DNA from: Chitinophaga parva
GTDB taxonomy: Bacteria; Bacteroidota; Bacteroidia; Chitinophagales; Chitinophagaceae
Assembly (NCBI RefSeq): GCF_003071345.1
Contig: NZ_QCYK01000002.1
Span: 558,001 to 622,000 of the forward strand
Direction of reading: 5' to 3'
Length of the DNA: 64,000 nt
Part shown: piece by piece, positions 33,348 through 42,211 of the stretch
Numbering within the stretch: the first letter of the stretch is position 1
How the letters are laid out: every line of letters starts with the position of its first letter
Position numbers and translations under genes: made by a program
Notes under the pieces: model-generated
Databases searched by the model: none
Told to the model about the DNA's origin: nothing
What the model saw: only the letters and a program-made list of their open reading frames with translations

Positions 33348-34613
33348 CTACGCTTTCAGGTCCAGTTTGCGCATGGCAGGGGAGATAATGTAGGTAGTGA
33401 CCACCACGCCCAGGGTAACACAGCCACCCGCCACCACGGAGGTTACAAGCCCCAGGGCCCTGGCGGCAAAACCACTTTCAAATGCGCCCAGCTCATTGGA
33501 CGATCCTACAAACATGGAGCTTACCGCCGCCACGCGCCCCCGCATTTCATCCGGCGTTTTGAGCTGCAGGATGGTCTGTCGGGTGATCACGCTCACACCA
33601 TCCACCACGCCACTCAGGAACAGGGCAAAGATGGACAGGTAAAAGCTGGTAGACAGGCCAAATACGATCATGCACAATCCAAACCCAAACACGGCAGCCA
33701 GCAGCTTGATGCCGGGTTTTTTCTTCAGCGGGAAATAGGCCAGGATGAACATGGTAATGGTGGAACCAATGGCAGGCGCGGCTCTCAGCATGCCATATCC
33801 GTCTGAGCCTACATGAAGAATGTCTTTGGCAAAGGCGGGCAGCATACTCACGGCACCCCCAAAGAGCACGGCAAACATATCCAGGGCCATAGCACCCAGC
33901 ACTACTTTGGTATTCCACACAAAGCGCATGCCTTCGCCCAGGCTTTTAAACACATCACCATCCTTAGGGTGGTAATACACGGGCTTGGGCTTTATCTGCA
34001 AAAGACTGAACAATGGCAGGATGAACACCAGCACCACGGCAAACATGGCCCCATGCACGCCAAACCAGTGGATGAAAAAACCTCCCAGCGCAGGCCCCAT
34101 GATAGCGCCTATCTGCCAGGCAGAACTGCTCCAGGTGGCGGCATTGGCATATTGCTCCCGCGGCACCAGCAGGGCCATGAGGGTAAAGGTAGAAGGACTT
34201 ACAAACGCCCGCACAATACCCCCGATGAACACCAGGATGTAAATGCCGGTAAGGGCCATATGGTCTGTGATATGCTGGGTAATGGGCTTCCAGGTAAGGG
34301 CAAATAATGCCATGCTGATGAACAGGTAGCCAATAATGCATTTAAGCAGCATACCCCGCTTTTCCATCTTGTCTACAATATGGCCTGCAAAAAGGGCCAG
34401 GCCTACGGAAGGGATCACCTCCGCCAGGCCCATAAGGCCCAGGGAGAACGGGTCGTGGGAAAGCTCATACACGCGCCATTCCACTACGGCAAACTGCATG
34501 TTGAGCGCAAAAACGAGGGCGAAACGGATCACTAAATAAAACTGGAATTCACGGGAGCGTAACGATGCGTACGGGTCGTTTTTCGACGGTATGTCTGACG
34601 GTGCGGAAGCCAA
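33348..34613 (-). CDS. MFS transporter
   Basis: Inner-membrane transporter of 421 residues with about twelve membrane helices, of the major facilitator superfamily (enterobactin exporter EntS-like / MFS_3 branch). The N-terminal half has FALVFALNMQFAVVEWRVYELSHDP in parts and the loop motif GHIVDKMEKRGMLL; the second half has the equivalent LSGVVDGVSVITRQTILQLKTPDEMRGRV. Members of this branch export siderophores or drugs, but no biosynthetic genes are adjacent, so the substrate is unknown. It is convergent with the YkgJ-type gene and divergent from the Prc protease gene. Confidence 0.85.
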   Translation of the reverse strand: MASAPSDIPSKNDPYASLRSREFQFYLVIRFALVFALNMQFAVVEWRVYELSHDPFSLGLMGLAEVIPSVGLALFAGHIVDKMEKRGMLLKCIIGYLFISMALFALTWKPITQHITDHMALTGIYILVFIGGIVRAFVSPSTFTLMALLVPREQYANAATWSSSAWQIGAIMGPALGGFFIHWFGVHGAMFAVVLVFILPLFSLLQIKPKPVYYHPKDGDVFKSLGEGMRFVWNTKVVLGAMALDMFAVLFGGAVSMLPAFAKDILHVGSDGYGMLRAAPAIGSTITMFILAYFPLKKKPGIKLLAAVFGFGLCMIVFGLSTSFYLSIFALFLSGVVDGVSVITRQTILQLKTPDEMRGRVAAVSSMFVGSSNELGAFESGFAARALGLVTSVVAGGCVTLGVVVTTYIISPAMRKLDLKA

Positions 34614-34835
34614 GGCTGAAAAATTTTAGCGCAAAACTACACAAAACCAGGAGAAACAGGAGCCTCATTGCCACTGACCCCACAATATATTCAAGAAAAA
34701 CATTATTGAAAATCAGGGCCAATGTTTATCTTTATGGATGGCATAAAAATTGGCCACAAAACAGCTACAGCAGCCGCCCTTGTAATATTTTGTTAAATAG
34801 GCCGGCCGTCCGCCGCGCCGGGGTGCCTTTTAGAT

Positions 34836-34843
34836 TATATTTG
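34836..34843 (+). promoter_or_regulatory. candidate -7 box of the Prc gene
   Basis: TATATTTG fits TAnnTTTG exactly, 25 bp before the ATG. No TTTG stands 19 bp upstream. Confidence 0.4.
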
Positions 34844-34868
34844 ATTGAACGTTTTTTAAGGATTGTAT

Positions 34869-37001
34869 ATGAGATTGAAACTGATCATTCCCGCCTCGCT
34901 GCTGTGCATTTCTGCAGGCATCCTGGCATTCAGCAAGTACGGACACAGTGAGCCTCCCGGCAGATACGAAGTGATCATGAACCTGATCGGGCAAGTACTC
35001 AAAGAAGGTCATTACCAACCCCGCCCCATTGACGACGCATTTTCCAAGGAAGTTGTTGATAAATACATGAAGACCCTGGACGTGGAAAAGAAATTTTTCC
35101 TGCGTTCAGACAGCGCGGAACTGGCACCGTTGTCTACCCACATTGATGACGAGCTGCGTGGTGAACCGGTACTGTTCTTCAACAAGAGCAATGAAATTAT
35201 CAAGAAACGCGTAGCGGAAGTGGCGGCCATTTACCCGGAACTGCTTTCCAAACCGTTCAACTTCTCGGTGCCGGAAACCGTGACCCTGGACCCTGACAAG
35301 CTGAGCTACCCTGCAACGGAGGCAGAACGCCGTGAAGCCTGGCGCAAGATCCTGAAGTACCGTACCCTGGAAAACCTGGAAGACCTGAAGGATGTGCGCG
35401 AAAAGGAAAAGACCAAGCCCGGCGCGGTAGTGAAAACAGATGCCCAGCTGGAAGCTGAAGCCCGCGAAAAAGTAAAGAAATTATACGATCGTTATTTTGA
35501 CCGCCTGAAAAACAAGGAAGATGATAATGCCCGTTTCAGCTATTATGTGAATGCCATCACCAACACGATGGACCCCCATACCGATTACTTCCCGCCGGAT
35601 GAGAAGCGCTACTTTGAAGAGCAGATGGCCGGCAAGTTCTACGGCATCGGCGCCCAGCTGAAAGAGGAAGATGGCCGCATCAAGATCGTGAGCATTGTAC
35701 CCGGCAGCCCTGCTGCCAAACAGGGCCAGCTCAAAGCCAACGACGTGATCCTGAAAGTGGCCCAGGGAGACAAAGAGCCCCTGGACATTACCGGCTACGC
35801 CGTGGAAGACGCCGTAAAAGTGATCCGTGGTGAAAAAGGCACCGTGGTAAAACTGACGGTGAAAAGCGTGGATGGTACCATAAAAGACATACCCCTGGTG
35901 CGCGACGAGATCACCACGGATGAAACCTTTGCCAAATCTGCCATCATCAATGGCGACCATAAGATAGGCTACATTTACCTGCCGGAATTTTATAATGACT
36001 TCCAGGACCGCAACGGTCACCGCTGCGCGGAAGATGTGGCTAAAGAAATTGCCAAACTGAAAGCAGAAAAAGTGGATGGCATCATCCTGGACCTGCGCTT
36101 CAATGGTGGTGGTTCCCTCTCTGACGTAGTGACCATGGGCGGCCTCTTCATCCCCGAAGGCCCCATCGTACAGGTGCGTGGCCGCGGCAATGACGTAACC
36201 ACCCTGCGCGACCGTGATAAATCTGTACAGTACGATGGTCCCCTGGCCATCATGGTCAATGAATACAGCGCTTCCGCTTCCGAGATCATGGCCGCTGCCA
36301 TGCAGGATTACAAACGCGCCGTGATCATTGGCAGCCAGTCCACCTTTGGTAAAGGCACCGTACAGCGTATGTTCTCCCTGGACGACTTCTATCCCAATAA
36401 GGCAGACATAGGCGGCAGCCTGGGCGCCATTAAGCTTACCATCCAGAAGTTCTACCGCATCAGCGGGGGATCTACCCAGCGCAAAGGCGTGGAATCTGAC
36501 GTGGTACTGCCAGATCCTTACTATGATGTGGCAGAACGCAAAGACACAGATGCCCTGGCATATGATGAAATTCCGAAGGCTACCTACACCCCCTGGATGT
36601 ACCCGGTGGATGTAAACACCCTGCGTAAGAAAAGCGAGCTTCGCCTGGAAAGCAACCAGCACTTTAAGCTGCTGCAGGAAAACATCAGCGCGGTAAGGGC
36701 CATGGACAAGCAGGAGACCTACTCTCTGGATGAAGCATCGTTCAAGGCAGAGCAGAAGAAGAACGCGGGCATGCTCAAAAAATATGACAATGCCAGCGAA
36801 AGCCTGAAGGCCCTGAACATCCAGAATCTGAAAGTAGACCTGGAAAAATATGGCAATGACACCATGAAACTGGCCCGCAACAAGGAATGGCTGAAAGTGC
36901 GCACCAAGGACATGTACCTGGATGAAGCCGTAAACGTAATGGACGACCTGATAGGCCAGTCATTACCACAAATGCAGAAATCCACCGCGAAGAAAGACTA
37001 G
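34869..37001 (+). CDS. carboxy-terminal processing protease (Prc/Tsp type)
   Basis: Periplasmic tail-specific protease of family S41, 710 residues, long form. An N-terminal signal anchor (LIIPASLLCISAGILAFS) is followed by the helical N-terminal domain (HYQPRPIDDAFSKEVVDKYM), a PDZ domain (about 250-340: GIGAQLKEEDGRIKIVSIVPGSPAAKQGQLKANDVI in parts), and the catalytic core with LDLRFNGGGSLSDV, the serine in NEYSASASEIMAAAM and the lysine in STFGKGTVQR. A C-terminal DUF3340-type helical region follows. It would degrade or trim periplasmic proteins and affect cell envelope and peptidoglycan enzymes. ATG at 34869 is chosen over upstream TTG. Confidence 0.93.
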   Translation: MRLKLIIPASLLCISAGILAFSKYGHSEPPGRYEVIMNLIGQVLKEGHYQPRPIDDAFSKEVVDKYMKTLDVEKKFFLRSDSAELAPLSTHIDDELRGEPVLFFNKSNEIIKKRVAEVAAIYPELLSKPFNFSVPETVTLDPDKLSYPATEAERREAWRKILKYRTLENLEDLKDVREKEKTKPGAVVKTDAQLEAEAREKVKKLYDRYFDRLKNKEDDNARFSYYVNAITNTMDPHTDYFPPDEKRYFEEQMAGKFYGIGAQLKEEDGRIKIVSIVPGSPAAKQGQLKANDVILKVAQGDKEPLDITGYAVEDAVKVIRGEKGTVVKLTVKSVDGTIKDIPLVRDEITTDETFAKSAIINGDHKIGYIYLPEFYNDFQDRNGHRCAEDVAKEIAKLKAEKVDGIILDLRFNGGGSLSDVVTMGGLFIPEGPIVQVRGRGNDVTTLRDRDKSVQYDGPLAIMVNEYSASASEIMAAAMQDYKRAVIIGSQSTFGKGTVQRMFSLDDFYPNKADIGGSLGAIKLTIQKFYRISGGSTQRKGVESDVVLPDPYYDVAERKDTDALAYDEIPKATYTPWMYPVDVNTLRKKSELRLESNQHFKLLQENISAVRAMDKQETYSLDEASFKAEQKKNAGMLKKYDNASESLKALNIQNLKVDLEKYGNDTMKLARNKEWLKVRTKDMYLDEAVNVMDDLIGQSLPQMQKSTAKKD

Positions 37002-37026
37002 TGTTTCAAAGGGTTATAAACTTAAA

Positions 37027-37058
37027 AGAGACCACCCGGAAAGGTGGTCTCTTTTTTT
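37027..37058 (+). terminator. intrinsic terminator after the Prc gene
   Basis: Ten-base-pair stem AGAGACCACC (37027-37036) with GGTGGTCTCT (37043-37052), then seven T. Confidence 0.9.
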
Positions 37059-37102
37059 ATAAGATAATGTTGCCCCGGGAACCGGGGAATTGTTTTTAAA
37101 GC

Positions 37103-37978
37103 CTAATCTTCGGTAATAATATCCGCCAGGTTTTGCAGTTCATCCGGCTTGTATACTTCCTTGGTGTCGTTAAAGCACTTGGCCATTTCACGGAGGAGGA
37201 AGCTGATGATCTGCCGGTTGGTCTGCGGTCTAAAGAAGGCGTCGTCCTTGTTTACGTTGATGCGCTTCAGGTAAGTATCTACATCCTGCTGGGTGTAGAT
37301 CTGCCCCTGGATGGGATCAATGTAAAACATGATCTTATAGTCCTCGGGATTTACCGGGTAGGAAAAATCTATGAAGGTGTCAAAGTAGGCCAGGATGTAC
37401 TGGCGGGGGATGCGCACTGCGTACACCGGGAGGTCCAGCATGCTGCAGAGGGCCTGGTAAATGATACCATTGGTCACGGGGTTGCCGCGTTTGGCGTCTA
37501 TCACCTGGTTGATGAAGAACTGGTATTTGCGCTGGTAGGAAACTTCCTCGCCCTTGAGGCCAAAGTAGTTATAGATCATGCTGTTCAGCACATTGATCTG
37601 CTCCAGGGGGGTGAGGTAGTTATTCAGTTCCAGCCAGATATTGCGCTTGATGCGGTCTATCTCGGTGGTAATGCGCCGGGCTTCCATATCAGGGTACTGG
37701 TAATTGGCGGCCAGCATGGCGCCTTCCAGCAGGTCCGGTGTATCCTGCAGCAGCCAGTCGCGGAAGCATTGTTGCAGGTCTTCGTAGTGTACGCGGTGAA
37801 TGAGGAGCTCAATGCGCTCCTGCACAGATTCGTCAATAATCGTTTCCCAGAGGTTCTCCAGGTTAGGGATTATTTGTTTGCCGTACAATGAAATCTTGTT
37901 GGCCACTGTGTTATACACTTCCTGGTCGGGATCGTCCAGGAGGTGAAACAGTGCACTTAGTTCTTTCGTCTCGTTCAT
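37103..37978 (-). CDS. transglutaminase-like / SirB1 family protein
   Basis: Cytoplasmic protein of 291 residues with the SirB1/transglutaminase-like arrangement: N-terminal helical repeats (ELSALFHLLDDPDQEVYNTVANKI in part), then LTPLEQINVLNSMIYNYFGLKG, KRGNPVTNGIIYQALCSMLDLPVYAVRIP and a region with FYIDPIQGQIYTQQDVD. The family's conserved KRGNP and cysteine-bearing segment are present, although the typical catalytic His is less obvious (IPRQYILAYF replaces the usual PGHF). The function of the family is not settled. ATG at 37978 is preferred; an upstream Met at 37996 is possible. Confidence 0.75.
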   Translation of the reverse strand: MNETKELSALFHLLDDPDQEVYNTVANKISLYGKQIIPNLENLWETIIDESVQERIELLIHRVHYEDLQQCFRDWLLQDTPDLLEGAMLAANYQYPDMEARRITTEIDRIKRNIWLELNNYLTPLEQINVLNSMIYNYFGLKGEEVSYQRKYQFFINQVIDAKRGNPVTNGIIYQALCSMLDLPVYAVRIPRQYILAYFDTFIDFSYPVNPEDYKIMFYIDPIQGQIYTQQDVDTYLKRINVNKDDAFFRPQTNRQIISFLLREMAKCFNDTKEVYKPDELQNLADIITED

Positions 37979-38090
37979 GTGGCTGAAAATTGGCAAAGCT
38001 TACAAAATTGCGGGAGCCAGCTGTGTAAGCACATGCATGTTCACTTTACCCCATGCAGGTAATGTGCCAATGCAGGCCATGCCACTGCGG

Positions 38091-40445
38091 CTACTCCGCT
38101 TTTTTCTTCCTGGGCGGTGCTTTTTTCTTCGGCGGATTGGCTTTGGCTTCTTCAATGATAGCTTTACATTCCTCTACGGTCAGTTGTTCCGGATGTTCCA
38201 ATTTTTCCTTCGGCAACTTGTAATTCTTCAATCCTACTTTCAGATAGGGGCCGTACGGTCCTCTGAGCACCTGGATCTTTTCTTTTTCAAAAATCTTGAT
38301 GGTACGCTCATCCTTGGCGGCGCGCTTCTCTGCGATCAGAGGGGCCACTTCGTCAAGTTCTACGGTATAAGGGTCCATTTCCTTTTTCAGGGAATAGAAT
38401 TTCTTGTCGTGCTGTGCGTAAGGGCCAAAGCGGCCAATGTTCACCGTTACGTCCTGGTCTTCAAACTGGCCCAGGTTGCGGGGCAGGCGGAAGAGCTCCA
38501 TGGCCTCGTCGAGGGTAATGGTTTCAATGCTCTGGGTGGGTTTCAGCTTGGCAAAACGCGGCTTTTCCTCGTCTTCCACCTTACCGATCTGGATCATAGG
38601 GCCATAACGTCCCATGCGGGCCACGATGGGCTTGCCGGTGGCTTCGTCCACGCCCAGCTGGCGTTCGCCTTTTACGCGTTCGGCATTCTCCAGGGTGTTT
38701 TCCACATCCTTATGGAAAGGATTGTAAAAGTCCTTCAGCATATTGTTCCACACCTTCTTACCGCTGGCAATTTCATCAAACTCGCCTTCAATGCGGGCCG
38801 TGAAGTTATAGTCCATTACCGAGTTAAAATACTGGTTCAGGAAGTCCGTCACGATCATGCCGAGATCCGTGGGGAACAGCTTGGCCTTTTCAGCGCCGGT
38901 GTTCTCCTGGTCTTCTGCCTGGGTGATCTTATCTTTCTTGAGGGTGAGGATGCGGAAAGTGCGTTTTACGCCTTCTTTATCCCGCTTTTCCACGTAGCCG
39001 CGCTTCTGCACGGTAGTGATGGTGGGCGCGTAGGTAGAGGGGCGGCCAATGCCCAGTTCTTCCAGCTTCTTTACCAGCGAGGCTTCCGTGTAGCGGGGGG
39101 CCGGGCGGCTAAAGCGTTCGGTAGCGCGCATTTCGCGCAGGTCCAGCTGCTGTTTTACCGCCAGCAGGGGCAGGCTGCCTTCCTGTTCTTCCTCGTCGGT
39201 TTCATCTTCATCATCCCGGCCTTCCAGGTAGAGTTTCAGGAAGCCGTCAAACTTGAGCACCTCGCCGCTGGCGGTGAGCTCTTCGGGATTGGTGGAGATG
39301 GCGATCTTGGCCGTGGTCTTTTCCAGTTCGGCGTCGGCCATCTGGCTGGCCAGGGTACGTTTCCAGATCAGTTCATATAATTTCTTGGTATCGGAGTCCT
39401 CCACGGTCTGGTTTGCAGCGTAGGTAGGGCGGATGGCTTCGTGCGCCTCCTGGGCCGATTCATTTTTGTTCTTGAACTTGCGTTCCTGGTGGTATTTCTC
39501 GCCATAATTCTTGATGATGGCGGCTTTCAGGTCGGTCATGGCCGTTTCTGAAAGATTTACCGAGTCCGTTCTCATGTAGGTGATCTGGCCGCTTTCATAG
39601 AGTTTCTGGGCCAGTAGCATGGTTTTAGATACGCTGTAGCCCAGCTTGCGGCTGGCTTCCTGCTGGAGGGTGGAGGTGGTAAAGGGGGCGGCGGGTGTTT
39701 TCCGGGAGGGTTTTACCTGGATATCCCGCACGCTGTAGGCCGCGCCTACGCACTGTTGCAGGAATTTCTCAGCATCTTCCGCGCTCTTGAAGCGGGAGGG
39801 GCCTTCCGCCTTAAAGGTTACACTTTTACCGTTGATATCTTTTGCCGTGAAATAGGCTTCTACTTTAAAGGTGCTTACGCTTTTGAACGCGTTGATCTCC
39901 CGCTCCCGCTCTACGATGAGGCGTACGGCTACAGACTGTACGCGGCCGGCGGAGAGGGAATTGCGCATGCTCATTTTGCGCCACAGCACCGGGCTGAGCT
40001 CAAAACCCACGATACGGTCCAGGATGCGGCGGGCCTGCTGGGCGTTCACCAGGTCCATGTTCACCAGGCGGGGTTGCTGCACGGCGCGCTCAATGGCCGG
40101 TTTGGTGATCTCGTGGAAGACAATACGTTTTGTAGAGTAGGGATCAAGACCGAGGACTTCGCAAAGGTGCCAGGATATAGCTTCCCCTTCGCGGTCCTCA
40201 TCCGTTGCCAGCCATACCTCATCGGTATCCTTGGCCATCTTCCTGAGCTCTTTCACCACCTTCTCCTTATCGTCCGGGATAATATATTTGGGTTTGAAAT
40301 TATTATTGATGTCAATCCCCATTGCATCCTTTTCCAGGTCACGGATGTGACCGAAGCAGGAACGCACGTCGTAATCATTGCCCAGGATCTTCTCTATCGT
40401 CTTTGCCTTAGCGGGGGACTCGACTATAACTAAGTTTTTTGCCAT
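38091..40445 (-). CDS. topA: DNA topoisomerase I
   Basis: Type IA topoisomerase, 784 residues, relaxing negative supercoils. The Toprim domain opens the protein (KNLVIVESPAKAKTIEKIL, EVWLATDEDREGEAISWH). The catalytic tyrosine is in GQITYMRTDSVNLS and the helical gate in QARRILDRIVGFELSPVLW. After ELGIGRPSTYAPTI the C-terminus carries TopoC repeats without Cys4 zinc fingers (MGRYGPMIQIG, IGRFGPYAQHD, RGPYGPYLKVG) and ends in a Lys-rich tail (NPPKKKAPPRKKKAE). Start at 40445 gives the family N-terminus; an in-frame start at 40469 would add eight residues. The tail probably strengthens DNA binding. Confidence 0.95.
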   Translation of the reverse strand: MAKNLVIVESPAKAKTIEKILGNDYDVRSCFGHIRDLEKDAMGIDINNNFKPKYIIPDDKEKVVKELRKMAKDTDEVWLATDEDREGEAISWHLCEVLGLDPYSTKRIVFHEITKPAIERAVQQPRLVNMDLVNAQQARRILDRIVGFELSPVLWRKMSMRNSLSAGRVQSVAVRLIVEREREINAFKSVSTFKVEAYFTAKDINGKSVTFKAEGPSRFKSAEDAEKFLQQCVGAAYSVRDIQVKPSRKTPAAPFTTSTLQQEASRKLGYSVSKTMLLAQKLYESGQITYMRTDSVNLSETAMTDLKAAIIKNYGEKYHQERKFKNKNESAQEAHEAIRPTYAANQTVEDSDTKKLYELIWKRTLASQMADAELEKTTAKIAISTNPEELTASGEVLKFDGFLKLYLEGRDDEDETDEEEQEGSLPLLAVKQQLDLREMRATERFSRPAPRYTEASLVKKLEELGIGRPSTYAPTITTVQKRGYVEKRDKEGVKRTFRILTLKKDKITQAEDQENTGAEKAKLFPTDLGMIVTDFLNQYFNSVMDYNFTARIEGEFDEIASGKKVWNNMLKDFYNPFHKDVENTLENAERVKGERQLGVDEATGKPIVARMGRYGPMIQIGKVEDEEKPRFAKLKPTQSIETITLDEAMELFRLPRNLGQFEDQDVTVNIGRFGPYAQHDKKFYSLKKEMDPYTVELDEVAPLIAEKRAAKDERTIKIFEKEKIQVLRGPYGPYLKVGLKNYKLPKEKLEHPEQLTVEECKAIIEEAKANPPKKKAPPRKKKAE

Positions 40446-40759
40446 GTAACTGCCGTTGTTATTTGCCACTAAATACGCATTTTTTTGAGATTATTTCATC
40501 CCATGCGATTTCTGCAAGTATATAAAAGATGTATGTAACTAAAAAATACGGGGCGTTAGGGACGCTACCTGGGTGAATTATACATTGTAAATTTAATGAA
40601 TGTTGCTGGTCGGCAGATATTTCAAATAAATATAATAAGGTAATATTCACCATAAAGATGCACATTATGACTTAAATTGAGGCTGCCTATTTTTAAGACG
40701 GAACGACAATGCGGAGGCCAGGCACTTATTCACGTTTTTTAACCGATCTGTAAATTCCC
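40446..40759. other. intergenic region between divergent topA and DUF2520 genes
   Basis: This 314-bp AT-rich gap must hold the promoters of both genes. I see no perfect TAnnTTTG box with spacing, no hairpin followed by T, and no credible small gene. GGGCGTTAGGGACGC (from about 40552) could form a small stem. Confidence 0.5.
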
Positions 40760-41533
40760 ATGGACATTGTTATTATTGGTGCGGGCAATATTGCCTGGTG
40801 TTATGGCCAGCAGCTAAGGCTGAACGGGCATGTGGTAAAGCAGGTGATCAGCCGCCAGGAAGCACATGCCCAGGCCCTGGGGGATGCCCTGAATGCGGAA
40901 TGGACCACAGACCTGCTTAATATAAATATGGAGGCGGATGTGTACCTGCTGTGCGTGGCGGACGATGCCCTGGCTACCCTCAATGACGAGTTGCGGCTGG
41001 GCCGGCGCATGGTGGCCCACACGGCGGGGGCGGTGCCGCTCAGCGCCATTGGCCGCATTTCCACCCACACGGGGGTGGTGTACCCGCTGCAATCTATCCG
41101 CAAGGAAAATAAGAACTACCCGGAAATACCCATCATTATTGAAGCATCCAACGAGGATACCCTGCGGCGCCTGCAATCGCTGGCCCAAAGCATTTCGCCC
41201 CGGGTAACCCAGGCGGATTCTGCGCACCGGCTGCAACTGCACCTGGCGGCCGTACTGGCCAATAATTTTACCAACCACCTGCTCACCCTGGCCAAATCGC
41301 GCTGCCAGGAACAGGGCCTGGATTTTTCCCTGCTACAGCCTATTATCCGGGAAACCTTTGACCGCCTGGAAAAATTTGGCCCGGAAAACGTACAGACTGG
41401 CCCGGCCCTGCGCGGAGACCAGCATACCATGGCCCTCCACGAAAGCCTCCTGGCAGACAAGCCTTTGCAGCTGGAGGTGTATAAAGTGTTGTCTGCCAGC
41501 ATTGCGGAGTTTTATCGCGTGGGCAGGGAGTAA
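40760..41533 (+). CDS. Rossmann-fold DUF2520 protein
   Basis: Protein of 257 residues with an N-terminal dinucleotide-binding fold (DIVIIGAGNIAWCYGQQL) and a C-terminal helical DUF2520 domain (RLQLHLAAVLANNFTNHLLTLA in part, TGPALRGDQHTM). The build resembles 6-phosphogluconate/ketopantoate-type dehydrogenases. In Bacteroidota it is regularly found upstream of kdsC and maf-type genes, as here, but its reaction is not established. A heptad repeat array lies directly behind its stop codon. Confidence 0.85.
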   Translation: MDIVIIGAGNIAWCYGQQLRLNGHVVKQVISRQEAHAQALGDALNAEWTTDLLNINMEADVYLLCVADDALATLNDELRLGRRMVAHTAGAVPLSAIGRISTHTGVVYPLQSIRKENKNYPEIPIIIEASNEDTLRRLQSLAQSISPRVTQADSAHRLQLHLAAVLANNFTNHLLTLAKSRCQEQGLDFSLLQPIIRETFDRLEKFGPENVQTGPALRGDQHTMALHESLLADKPLQLEVYKVLSASIAEFYRVGRE

Positions 41534-41615
41534 GCATTAAGTAGGTATTAGGCAGTTAGGCCCCAGGACCTAAGACAATTTCCCTGCATAATACTTACTA
41601 CATACTACTTAATGC
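41534..41615. repeat. heptad-type inverted repeat upstream of kdsC
   Basis: Arms GCATTAAGTAG (41534-41544) and CTACTTAATGC (41605-41615) are perfectly complementary over 11 bp. Between them the sequence keeps a 7-bp rhythm (GTAGGTA, TTAGGCA, GTTAGGC, CCCAGGA, CCTAAGA, then AATACTT, ACTACAT, ACTACTT). CCTAAGAC and AGACAATTTCC also occur in the array at 32564-32689, so the two loci are related. Confidence 0.65.
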
Positions 41616-41624
41616 ATTAAACGA

Positions 41625-41632
41625 TACTTTTG
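41625..41632 (+). promoter_or_regulatory. -7 box of kdsC
   Basis: TACTTTTG fits TAnnTTTG exactly, 20 bp before the ATG of kdsC and directly after the heptad inverted repeat. Confidence 0.5.
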
Positions 41633-41652
41633 CGGCGGACTAAGATCAACGC

Positions 41653-42174
41653 ATGAACTTACTTTCGCTTTTTAAGCCCATCACGACCTTTGTATTGGAT
41701 GTAGACGGTGTGCTCACAGACGGCACCGTGCAATTGTTGCCCAGTGGCGAGCAATCGCGCCGCATGAACACCAAAGACGGCTATGCCATGCAGCTGGCTG
41801 TGAAAATGGGATACCGCATTGTGGTCGTCTCCGGCGGTAAATCTGAAGGCGTGCTGGCCCGTCTCAAAGGCCTGGGCATCACGGATATTTACCAGGGCGT
41901 GGCTGATAAAAAGGAACAACTGCAGGACTATGCTGCGGAAAATGACCTGAAATGGGATGAAGTGCTCTACATGGGCGATGACATCCCGGACTACTGGCCT
42001 ATGCAGCTCACCGGCCTGCCCACCTGCCCTGCAGACGCAGTGCCGGAAATAAAAAGCATCTGCAAATACATTTCCCCGCTGAACGGTGGACAGGGTTGCG
42101 TGCGCGATGTGATCGAAAAGGTCCTGAAACTTAATGGTCAGTGGATGATGGACGAACACATCGCATCCAGGTAG
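41653..42174 (+). CDS. kdsC: 3-deoxy-D-manno-octulosonate 8-phosphate phosphatase
   Basis: HAD-superfamily phosphatase of the KdsC type, 173 residues, releasing phosphate from KDO 8-phosphate in lipopolysaccharide core synthesis. The nucleophile motif is FVLDVDGVLTDG (DxDGVLTDG, as in the family), followed by MNTKDGYAMQLAVKMGYRIVVVSGG, the lysine motif region VADKKEQLQDY and the acidic motif YMGDDIPDY. There is no cap domain, as expected for a tetrameric KdsC. It sits between the DUF2520 and UbiA-type genes. Confidence 0.9.
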   Translation: MNLLSLFKPITTFVLDVDGVLTDGTVQLLPSGEQSRRMNTKDGYAMQLAVKMGYRIVVVSGGKSEGVLARLKGLGITDIYQGVADKKEQLQDYAAENDLKWDEVLYMGDDIPDYWPMQLTGLPTCPADAVPEIKSICKYISPLNGGQGCVRDVIEKVLKLNGQWMMDEHIASR

Positions 42175-42211
42175 CGCTAGCCCTGGGAAGACCATCTAAA
42201 TTATACACCAC

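Noticed and set aside
35481..36662. Minus-strand open frame of about 390 codons
   Set aside because: Antisense to the Prc protease; composition typical of a shadow frame.
38091..40445. Loss of zinc fingers in topoisomerase I as a sign of damage
   Set aside because: TopoC repeats plus a Lys-rich tail are a normal alternative C-terminus in this and other phyla.
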